Positions 1 to 6,741 of a DNA stretch of 15,406 nucleotides are shown piece by piece; position 1 is the first letter of the stretch, and the number at the start of each line of letters is the position of its first letter. Both the position numbers and the translations under genes were made by a program. The stretch lies in the NCBI GenBank assembly GCA_036939755.1, contig JALLAZ010000664.1:1-15406 (forward strand), read 5' to 3'. This DNA comes from Stephanodiscus triporus. Its lineage: Eukaryota > Bacillariophyta > Thalassiosirophyceae > Thalassiosirales > Thalassiosiraceae. The notes under the pieces were generated by a model. The model saw only the letters and a list, made by a program, of their open reading frames with translations. It was not told the origin of the DNA and searched no databases.

Positions 1-160
1 AGGTTTGCAGCACAGGTTTCCAAAGTGAAACCACAGTTAGATTACCCATAAATACATTATCACCACCTTTGCACAACATTCTTTAGTTTGTCACTGCTCA
101 GCAGTGATTACGTATCAGATCTAAATAAAGCGGAGGCTAATTCATTCAATTATTTTAACA
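1..160 (+). other. Leader region of the first gag remnant (possible LTR end and primer-binding site)
   Basis: This AT-rich stretch has no ORF and sits directly before the gag ATG at 161. The string gtatcagatct at 112-122 resembles the GGTATCAGAGC primer-binding site complementary to initiator Met-tRNA that many Copia elements use, and it lies at a plausible distance (about 40 bases) from gag. The match is partial, no second LTR is visible, and the preceding bases do not end in the usual CA. The assignment is therefore only a suggestion. Confidence 0.2.
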
Positions 161-1018
161 ATGGACAAACGAGTGGAAATACGCAATGAACTTTGGAAAG
201 AATTGGTCACAAAAATCCATGGGCAACCGACTGACCAAGACATCACAACACTCGAAAAGGAACTCATTGCAATTTCAGCCAGCATTCCATCAGGACTAGG
301 TGGAGGAAACCACGGACACGCGGGACTAATTGTCGAGCGACCAAATACCTCACAATGACCGGCCAAGCTTTCATTGCACCACCCAACCCAGGCATCTACC
401 CAGCAGGACTCACAGCAGGAGCATCTGCAGGAACATGGGCCCGAGCGGAAGCGGAACACAAAGAACAACTCGCCCACTACAAAATCTTCAAAGGCATCGA
501 ACAGGCATTGAAAGACATCATCCAGGAAGCGGTTGAACATGATTATCTATTGGAAATCGAAGATGACACTCTCGATTTTTAAACCAAACTCCCAGGCAAA
601 TGATCGATCACCTAAAAGCAAGAGGAGGAGCATTGGATTTCGCTGACACAAAGACCCTTCTCGTAGAAAGAGACACGGAAAGGGACATCAGCAAAAATCC
701 ACAGGTATATTTCAACAGAGTGGAAAAGGTGGTGAAAGCACTCATCAGAGCCGGCATCACCTCCGACATGAACGAACGCAGGGACATGGCACTCTACTAC
801 CTAAAGGCATCAGGAGAATTCGACACAGCGGTGCGTGAATGGGAGAACAAAGCAGCGGCGGAAAAAACGTGGGCAAATATCAAAACCTTCATTGCAATGG
901 AATAAGCATGCAAGAACAAGCAGAATAAACTCACCATGAAGCAGTTCAAAGCCAATCTCATCAAGGAGCAGGCTGAGGCAGCGGAGGAACTCATTGCAAC
1001 TTTGACGGAGAACCACAT
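161..1018 (+). pseudogene. Copia-like retrotransposon gag, frameshifted and 3'-truncated
   Basis: This is a remnant of a capsid (Gag) gene of the Copia-type LTR retrotransposons common in diatoms. Three consecutive reading frames form one protein. Frame one (161-358) carries the N-terminal region with LGGGNHGHAGLIVE. Frame two (readable from about 343, to 582) carries KYLTMTGQAF and a Lys/Glu-rich helical part. Frame three (from about 583) carries MIDHLKARGGALDF, RRDMALYYLKASGEFD and KTWANIKTFIAME. A net one-base loss lies at 338-342. A second T is missing in the T-run at 576-580, because adding one base restores FLNQTPRQM. A TAA at 903-905 replaces an expected Tyr codon, after which the frame continues to about 1018 with FKANLIKEQAEAAEEL. 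The zinc knuckle, protease and pol are absent. Recognition of the family is from memory of diatom gag proteins. The frame analysis is read directly from the sequence. Confidence 0.75.
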
Positions 1019-1156
1019 GTGTACTTATAATTTTTGCAACTTGTACTGCAACCAGGATTCGCGCAATACAGAGCGCTTTGCCGAGCAGCTAAAATAGAAA
1101 TATTTTAGGTATTTGACATCACTCCCACATAAGACCAGCCCCCATATGCGTACGTA

Positions 1157-1175
1157 CTACCAGTAGTACTGGTAG
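1157..1175. repeat. Small perfect hairpin CTACCAGT-AGT-ACTGGTAG
   Basis: An 8-base perfect inverted repeat with a 3-base loop lies in the noncoding DNA downstream of the recombinase stop. No T-run follows it. The function is unknown, and it may be a minor dispersed palindrome. Confidence 0.4.
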
Positions 1176-1209
1176 GCTTGGTGGTTAAAACAGAAACCAT
1201 TCTATTATT

Positions 1210-1263
1210 TTGGCACAGCTCCGACACCTTTTCGGGCGCAGCTCTGACACCTCCGACACCTCA
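1210..1263. repeat. Short degenerate repeats of (GC)AGCTCCGACACC
   Basis: The segments gcacagctccgacacc (1212-1227) and gcgcagctctgacacc (about 1237-1252) are near-identical, and a third partial copy, tccgacacc, follows directly. They lie in the noncoding stretch 1019-1521. That stretch also holds a small hairpin with arms GAAGATA/TATCTTC near 1306-1322 and a GC-rich, C-homopolymer block from about 1350 to 1460. No convincing gene was seen in either strand of 1019-1521. Confidence 0.45.
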
Positions 1264-1521
1264 AGTTTACCGCCATACCCCATAAAACCAGAGCCGAGAG
1301 CGGCCGAAGATAATATATCTTCTACAGAACTCCCCTTGTTCGGCCAGGCTCTCCTCCCCCCGCCCCCCCTTCGTCACCATCGTTGTCGGCACCTCCCGCC
1401 GAGCTCCGATGCGGCGCGCGCCCGACGCGGCACACGCCAGTCTCGACGACACCCCCTCGCGCCACTCTATCACTCACGTAAATCAAATTTAATAGTAACA
1501 GCACATTACATGAAATAATTA

Positions 1522-3945
1522 CTAATTATCAGCTAAATACATGTGTAGGGCGGCATTTCCAGTTATTCTGAATTGCTTTAGCCGTGCAATCACATCATTT
1601 ACTTTGGCATTTGGGCCTCCACACTCAGCATAAACACGATCAATGGCAACATCAGAAGATAGCCCCCTCCTCACCAAATCATCAATTACATCCCAAACTA
1701 TCTTCCTTCTGCAATACTTAAATTTGACTTTCCCCCTCTCTGATGCTGTGAACAATCGAGCTGGTTTGTTGCCACCAACACCAGACTCAAACTCTGCCCA
1801 GAGAACATACAAGTTCTTTGGGCACTTGCACAGATTCGCTGGCATAACAGCTTGACTCTCATTTGCTCCGCCCACACCACCACCACCTACTGCACCGCTC
1901 GCTCCTCTCCTACCAGGCATCACCGACATCCTCCTCAAGTTCCTCTCAATTTTGTCGAGTCGCTTCACAAGCTCTCCGTGGTGCCCGCCTTGATTGCTCT
2001 GCAAATCATGCATCCTGTTCTCCATGCCACATATCTTGGCAGTCACAAAATTCCGCCACTCCATCATAAGAGGACCACCACCACCACCACCAAGACCAGT
2101 GTTGCTCGTCCCCAAAAATTCTGGATCGACCTCCGAGAATTCCGGTACACCATCTACCTCGGCAACCAAAACTGTGACTTTCTCCACTGGATTGACGTTC
2201 GTTTGTACCTGTAGATGCTCAGCATCTTCAGCCAGAGAGTTCATGATGCGCAGACGCAAACCATCTGGAAGATAGTCGCACCATACTTCATCCATTGCAG
2301 CCCAAAGCAGTGGCTTTGCAAGGATAGCAGCAACCCTCGGCCCAAAGCAGGATGAAATACCAGGACAGACATGGTTAGACAGCCAGTTGTCACTGATATT
2401 CACACCCGATTTAATTTTGTACTTACATATTCCTCCAAGGCATAGAACCGAAGCTGCCTTGATGTCGGGCCAAGGGAGAAAAGTATCGGTGTACGTATCT
2501 TGGGTGGATTTCTTTGTCTTCCAACGTGCCCTGATGTCGATGAAGTCCTTAAGGACTCCTCTCCTCCTTGCATGTGTCGTTGCGTACTTCTTGGTGGAAT
2601 GATTGGCCAAGGTTCGATTGGACGATGCGGCCGGATCCAAGACAAACTCATCACTTTTCACAATACTCGAGATGCAAGAGTAAAGTCTACTCTTCCAATG
2701 ATGAGTCTCCCTGTCGATCTCATCATCGGCACTGCTCGCGGATGTGACGCCATCAGAAAACAACCACTGACTCGTCCTTCCTTGTCCTCGGCTGATCCAC
2801 GCCTCAAGAAACACAGACAGAGACAGCATCACACAATAATCAGGGTTCATTGAACCCAGCAAGATCTGGTGAGGACATTCGTGTGACTCGCGTATGTTCT
2901 TGCTCCAACGAAGCTTGCATGTCAGTGCCCATGGGTACTGCATGCTCGGAACCAGTGACGACTTGAAGACGTGAGCAGCATCGTCGCCGCGAGCAATAAA
3001 ATGAAACATGAACTTCATCATCGCTGGATAGCGGTACTTGCGGTCAAAATCAGCCTCAACAGAGGCGTGACAGGTGTCAAGCACTTGCTTGAATTCACTG
3101 TGCTCGAATGGCCGATCAGCTTGGGACTTCTTGCCTTGTCCCCGAGTCTCCTTCTTCTTCACAAACGCAATAAGATCGTTGACTTCAGTGGACTTGGTGG
3201 GATTGCCATGATTGTGCAATGGGTCCCAACTCGGAAGACGATTCACCATGAAGTAGGAGATTTTCTTCTTTATGGCGAGAAGAGAATTTGCCATCCCTTT
3301 CTGCGGGTTGTCATTGGGAGAGGGATTTTCCTTCCCAAATGCCTTGTATGCCATGTAAGCATACACAATCTTGGGCAAGATGGGTGACAGCTCTTCCACA
3401 GAGAACACCCAATCCTTGGGGTAGTTGAGCTTGTTTGTATAGCACATGAAGTGGCGAAGTGCTGATACATATGATGGGTAGCTCTTGGGTCGGTTGACAC
3501 GCATGGGTGGAATTGTGCGGTTCGGAGGTGGTGGCGGGGGTGGTGGCCATTGTTCTTCGTAGATTTGTGGAGGATCATGTCCTGGGAGGAGGGGTGCATC
3601 ATTTTCTGCATTATCATCATCGTCGGAGGAAGCATCAGCATCAGATGCTTCCTCCTCGGCCTCTGGTGGGTTGGATGGTGGATTGGTGGGCGGTGCTGTC
3701 GCCGATTCGTCATTATTTGTGTTTTTGTTGTTATTCGTGTTTGCTGCTACTGCGGCGGTGGGGGGATTCGGTGGGTTGTTTGGAGGGAGCGGAGGGGGAC
3801 CGGGGGGATTGAAAGTGTCAGCAAAGGCATCATTCACTTGGCGGATGCGTCGTTGCTGTTCAGCCCTATCGGCACGGGCACTTCTGTCGTTGTAATTGCG
3901 GCAATGGGGAGGGCGTGAATTAATCGTTTGATTAGTTCTTGACAT
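1522..3945 (-). CDS. Crypton-type tyrosine recombinase with C-terminal GCR1_C-like domain
   Basis: A likely transposase that cuts and rejoins DNA through a tyrosine. The first ATG is at 3945 (807 aa); the open frame runs upstream only to a TTG at 3987. Residues 1-140 are disordered, rich in Pro, Asn and acidic residues, with a poly-Pro run. The recombinase part shows box-I Arg319 in FHFIARGDDAAH, the Crypton signature LRWSKNIRE (about 346-354), His449 of box II in NHSTKKYATTHARRRG, box-III Trp475 in RARWK and nucleophile candidate Tyr485 in TQDTYTD. This is followed by the conserved LPWPD...AASVLCLGG tail. The usual HxxR is HxxK here (Lys452). Residues about 706-776 (LYVLWAEFESG, FKYCRRKIVWDVIDDL) resemble the GCR1_C DNA-binding domain found in Cryptons. 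A short charged helix at about 630-675 may be a coiled coil. The frame is intact over 2.4 kb, which suggests a recent or still functional copy. The recombinase class is fairly sure; activity is inferred. Confidence 0.8.
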   Translation of the reverse strand: MSRTNQTINSRPPHCRNYNDRSARADRAEQQRRIRQVNDAFADTFNPPGPPPLPPNNPPNPPTAAVAANTNNNKNTNNDESATAPPTNPPSNPPEAEEEASDADASSDDDDNAENDAPLLPGHDPPQIYEEQWPPPPPPPPNRTIPPMRVNRPKSYPSYVSALRHFMCYTNKLNYPKDWVFSVEELSPILPKIVYAYMAYKAFGKENPSPNDNPQKGMANSLLAIKKKISYFMVNRLPSWDPLHNHGNPTKSTEVNDLIAFVKKKETRGQGKKSQADRPFEHSEFKQVLDTCHASVEADFDRKYRYPAMMKFMFHFIARGDDAAHVFKSSLVPSMQYPWALTCKLRWSKNIRESHECPHQILLGSMNPDYCVMLSLSVFLEAWISRGQGRTSQWLFSDGVTSASSADDEIDRETHHWKSRLYSCISSIVKSDEFVLDPAASSNRTLANHSTKKYATTHARRRGVLKDFIDIRARWKTKKSTQDTYTDTFLPWPDIKAASVLCLGGICKYKIKSGVNISDNWLSNHVCPGISSCFGPRVAAILAKPLLWAAMDEVWCDYLPDGLRLRIMNSLAEDAEHLQVQTNVNPVEKVTVLVAEVDGVPEFSEVDPEFLGTSNTGLGGGGGGPLMMEWRNFVTAKICGMENRMHDLQSNQGGHHGELVKRLDKIERNLRRMSVMPGRRGASGAVGGGGVGGANESQAVMPANLCKCPKNLYVLWAEFESGVGGNKPARLFTASERGKVKFKYCRRKIVWDVIDDLVRRGLSSDVAIDRVYAECGGPNAKVNDVIARLKQFRITGNAALHMYLADN

Positions 3946-4021
3946 CTCCTGTTGTTTTGCTTTATGCGTGGATTGGTGTGGTTGCAAAGTTGCAAATTCT
4001 TGTTATTTTGAGCAACGATCC

Positions 4022-4039
4022 TTGCAACCTTGGTTGCAA
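4022..4039. repeat. Perfect palindrome TTGCAACC-TT-GGTTGCAA near the recombinase start
   Basis: Two 8-base arms in perfect inversion are separated by two bases, about 75 bases upstream of the recombinase ATG. Further copies of the arm lie at 3980-3987 (GGTTGCAA), 3989-3995 (GTTGCAA) and 4157-4164 (GGTTGCAA). Reverse-oriented relatives lie at 1034-1040 and 1047-1053 beyond the gene's other end. Tyrosine recombinases act on short inverted arms around a small spacer, so this could be a core or accessory binding site, or an operator for the transposase gene. The motifs are read directly; the role is inferred. Confidence 0.6.
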
Positions 4040-4165
4040 ATTGACGTGAAGATGCCTCTTGAAAATACCAAAATACTATGGTCTAGACCGTGATGTTTAC
4101 TATAACAATTTATTAACGTGATCATGGTACTAATTCCTATGCAGAATTTCAACTTGGGTTGCAAA

Positions 4166-4394
4166 ACGGCATTAACACTCTAGTACGATACTACTGTGCG
4201 AGTGGGATACAGCTTACGTAGGTACATTTTACTTGGGCAAAAAAGATCAACCGAGAGAGAGAGAACCTAGATAAAGTATCGTATCTTCTCTGACAATGAT
4301 GTCATGTCTGTGCACCGTAGGCAAATATGGCAGATACTCTCTCTCATGGAGAACATAATAACAAAATAATAAGGCCAACATCATCATCAAAACG
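4166..4394. other. AT-rich noncoding stretch between the Crypton and gene fragments
   Basis: No credible coding region is seen here. The stretch contains a short GA microsatellite (about 4252-4263). A - strand open frame (4247-4660) has a hydrophobic stretch, but its upstream half is the complement of a GC3-rich + strand frame, so I regard it as a shadow. Confidence 0.4.
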
Positions 4395-4694
4395 ATGAGT
4401 TGCATCGCGGAAGAGCAGTCAACATCACTGTCAAATGTCCGTCGATGGACGCCCGTGAACACCCTCAAAAAATCTTGATGTACCATGCAGATCCATTGTT
4501 CCATGATGGGCCAAGACTTCAACGTGCCGGAGAAGCCGTCAACCTCCACCACGGGCGACCTGACAAACAACGAAGACAAGGCACGGGGGGGGGACCACTT
4601 CCTCGGTTCGACGTGCCTGCACGAGCTCATCGGGCGCGTCAAGTACAATGTCCCCGCCATGTACCTGTGCGACGTGGAGGGCGGGATGTGCTAA
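4395..4694 (+). pseudogene. Unidentified coding fragment, GC3-rich
   Basis: The frame from ATG 4395 is interrupted by TGA at 4476-4478 and continues from 4485 to TAA at 4692-4694. The part after 4485 uses almost only G- or C-ending codons (aac gtg ccg gag aag, atg tac ctg tgc gac gtg gag), unlike the flanking AT-rich DNA, which indicates a real exon or exon remnant. It reads FNVPEKPSTSTTG, then STCLHELIGRVKYNV and PAMYLCDVEGG. A run of nine G at 4585-4593 is a possible slip site. I do not recognise the family. A GT at 4688 could mark an exon end, but no matching acceptor was convincing. It may belong with the fragment at 4834-5326. Confidence 0.35.
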
Positions 4695-4833
4695 TATTAA
4701 ACTTGGAACTAGCTACGGAGCAATGAGCGTCCCCAAAGCATAAACTTGTGGCTCATAGTGATAAAATAGAGTAGGAACTGATTTTATGAATGTGGTTATT
4801 CTATTGATTATCGTGTGAAAGCAAGAGAGTGCC

Positions 4834-5326
4834 GTGTTGGGGCGTGCCAAAGGAAACAATGAATGCGTTGAGCATTTGCATTGTTCCTTGTCGGCGAGCC
4901 AAATAATGCATGAAACAAATGAATCAGTAGTTGAACTGGCGATACCTTTCCGATACCTTTCCACAAATTCAAAAGTGAAAGAGAACAACGTGATGGTCTC
5001 AAAAACACTGAGTGTGGGAGGTCCATTGGATCCTGACGTGATGACGTCAACAATATATAAAATGAATCGTGTGTACGATCAATAATATCGCACACGGGAA
5101 TGTCCTCGCCTGCCCAAACAAGGTGTACCAGAACGAGTGGGAGACCATGATGATATGCGGCCTGATATGCAAGAATATGGGAGCGCATGCCGCGGACATC
5201 CCGTGCGTCATGCTAGAGGATGGACGGGAGGCCGTAGTCGTCACGATCGGCTTGCCGGAGGCGATCCTGAAGACAAGGCCAACGGTCATTCATGAACGTT
5301 TGGCCAAGGATGACGTTTATGGATGA
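4834..5326 (+). pseudogene. Unidentified coding fragment with one frameshift
   Basis: Two overlapping frames appear to continue each other. The first (to 5085) ends SVGGPLDPDVMTSTIYKMNR-VYD. The second (from about 5080 to TGA 5324-5326) gives NIAHGNVLACPNKVYQNEWE, then MMICGLICKNMGAHAADIPC, VMLEDGREAVVVTIGLPEA and a tail ending KDDVYG. The second half has strongly GC-ending codons typical of a selected gene. The switch point near 5078-5090 contains no plausible intron, so a small indel is likely. No catalytic motif or membrane segment is obvious and the family is not recognised. It may be the 3' part of the same gene as 4395-4694, with an intron or decay between. Confidence 0.4.
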
Positions 5327-5525
5327 AAAAAAGGAAACCCAACACGAGGGGAGAGATACTTTTCGAGTTGTGTACTCTTTTGGAACGTCGATTATAATAT
5401 ATGCTAGAGGAGCCATCACATCCTTTAAAATAATAGACTTTGTGTGTGCCCTTACCGGCAGCATGGCATCTGTATTTCATCCACTGATACCCTTTTTGGA
5501 AGAAACACCAATTCAGACGGTCTAG
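5292..5525 (+). pseudogene. Possible C-terminal fragment of a membrane transporter
   Basis: The 77-residue frame has two hydrophobic stretches, VVYSFGTSIIIYA and FKIIDFVCALTGSMASVF, followed by HPLIP. The spacing R...F...LTGS...P is reminiscent of the C-terminal membrane helices of amino-acid/auxin permease (AAAP) family transporters, but the match is by eye and weak. It overlaps the end of the previous fragment in another frame, with a seven-A run at 5325-5332 as a possible slip point. It ends at TAG 5523-5525. There is no N-terminal transporter body nearby, so it is at most a relic. Confidence 0.22.
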
Positions 5526-5725
5526 GACCATTTGTAATAGGAATCAATCTTGATTGCTGTATTTTTGTTTAAGTGAAAGGTTGTTCTCCGTCTACGTAAA
5601 CAATGTGCATTTCAATTATCTAATCAGCAGGTCTCCATATCCATAGCCGAGAGACACATTCATACTAGCTGAGCGCTTCAAGAGCATCAAGGATCACAAC
5701 CGGCTCATACGCTTACACAGCCATA
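5526..5725. other. Intergenic DNA downstream of the ankyrin gene
   Basis: An AT-rich spacer with no ORF or structured repeat that I can support. It separates the + strand fragments from the stop of the - strand ankyrin gene and probably carries that gene's 3' untranslated region. Confidence 0.4.
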
Positions 5726-6721
5726 TCAAGCAATAGAGTGCACAGTCATCGGGTAAGCCAGGAGCAATTGCCAAACAGTATCAACATATTCGACATTGTC
5801 ACGGTCCACTTTATCATTTCTAGTACGGCACAACAAATGAAAAGGAAGGTCGCCATCTGCATTTCTCTCTGATTCCGACGAAACATTTCGTTCTACTAGT
5901 AGGTACTTCACACCACCATAATTGCCTCCACGGCATGCATAGTGCAGTGCCGAGTCCTTATTTGAATCACAGTGGTTCAAAAAGACATCATCCAGCTCAA
6001 GCAAGACCTTTGCAACATCTGCTGAGCTGAATTCACAGGCGATATGCAGAGGGAATGATCCCTTCTTGTCGACTACTCGAAGGGCCGAGGAATTTCCTTT
6101 CACTAGCAACTTGATTGCACCAAGGCTTGCATTGTTGTGCAAGGCCTGATGGAGCGGTAGCCAGCCATAAGAATCCAGCTTAGTCATGATGATCGGATCC
6201 TGCACTTTCTGGGCATACACCATCTGCCTGTCCAAATACGCCCATGCTTTTGATCGATATTAGATTTTCACATTGTAAGGGACTGTCACAATAAAAAATA
6301 TCATCATCACTGGGAACCCAAAAAATATCTATGGGAAGGCAAACGTGCAAATTCCTCACATAAACACCCTCCGGATAAGTCTGAAACAGATACTTCACCA
6401 AAATGGATTGACCATGTATCCATTGAGGATTAACAATGTGATTATTCATACAATGTACCAAACATTGACCGAATGCCATGTGGATAGCTAAATACCCATT
6501 ACTTTCTTGAATCCTCACAGATTCTAGATATGCATCAATCAGCACTTTGCATAATTCAGGAGACATGTCACAAGTGACCAGTGCCAAATGAATTGGAGAC
6601 ACATCATCATGAATAGGGTCTTCTCTGTGAAACAAAAAGCCTTTGTATTCCTACGTTCAAACATACCATTAGGCTCTTTCTCTACTATTATTTTTCTCCC
6701 TCCATGTTGTTTCTGCGTCAT
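5726..6721 (-). CDS. Ankyrin-repeat protein, two apparent frameshifts
   Basis: This is an ankyrin-repeat protein, presumably a protein-binding scaffold. It reads in three frames that form one protein of about 330 residues. It starts at ATG 6721 with [10 protein letters not shown]. The frame changes at the five-T coding run (6634-6638), where one added T gives [10 protein letters not shown]. It changes again at 6241-6243, where dropping one G gives [19 protein letters not shown]. Repeat motifs include [74 protein letters not shown] and GDLPFHLLC, about six units. It ends at TGA 5726-5728. The style (alternating PLHxAL/PLHIAC units and a C-terminal [10 protein letters not shown]) matches large ankyrin families in diatom genomes. 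The two indels sit in homopolymers, so they may be assembly errors rather than decay. The start lies 20 bases from the divergent SHMT ATG. Confidence 0.7.
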
Positions 6722-6741
6722 TCATCGTCCATCACAACATC
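6722..6741. promoter_or_regulatory. Twenty-base gap between divergent start codons
   Basis: The ankyrin ATG (complement, 6719-6721) and the SHMT ATG (6742-6744) are separated by only 20 bases. Any 5' untranslated region of one gene must lie inside the other's coding region unless translation starts further in. Candidate inner starts are the SHMT ATG at 6766 and the ankyrin ATG at 6664. The two genes must share a promoter or have overlapping transcripts. No core promoter motif is recognised. Confidence 0.4.

Larger units (their letters stand above)
1019..4165 (-). mobile_element. Putative Crypton-like DNA transposon (boundaries uncertain)
   Basis: The region contains one long gene for a tyrosine recombinase (1522-3945, - strand) and noncoding flanks of about 500 and 220 bases. 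It has no reverse transcriptase, transposase DDE motif or LTR. Cryptons are typically single-gene elements of a few kilobases without long terminal inverted repeats, which fits. The left limit is set where gag homology stops (about 1018). The right limit is set at the last of a cluster of GGTTGCAA motifs (4157-4164). TTGCAAC and TGCAACC at 1034-1053 face that cluster in inverted orientation. No target-site duplication could be identified by eye, so both ends are estimates. Confidence 0.4.

Noticed and set aside
1210..1518. A 102-codon + strand frame in the GC-rich block
   Set aside because: Proline/arginine low complexity from a C-rich tract, with no family resemblance; likely chance.
2605..2625. 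ggttcgatt, resembling a tRNA T-loop
   Set aside because: No acceptor or anticodon arms can be built around it, and it lies inside the recombinase coding region.
3507..3918. Overlapping + strand frames rich in Gly, Val and Phe
   Set aside because: They are the complement of the Pro/Asn/Asp-rich N-terminus of the recombinase.
3945..3987. Extending the recombinase upstream to the TTG at 3987
   Set aside because: A TTG start is unlikely in a nuclear gene; the ATG at 3945 is the first usable start, and the upstream bases belong to the GGTTGCAA motif cluster.
4247..4660. A 137-codon - strand frame with a hydrophobic stretch that could be a membrane protein
   Set aside because: Its first half is the complement of a + strand frame with clear GC3 coding bias, and the hydrophobic part comes from an AT-rich noncoding stretch.
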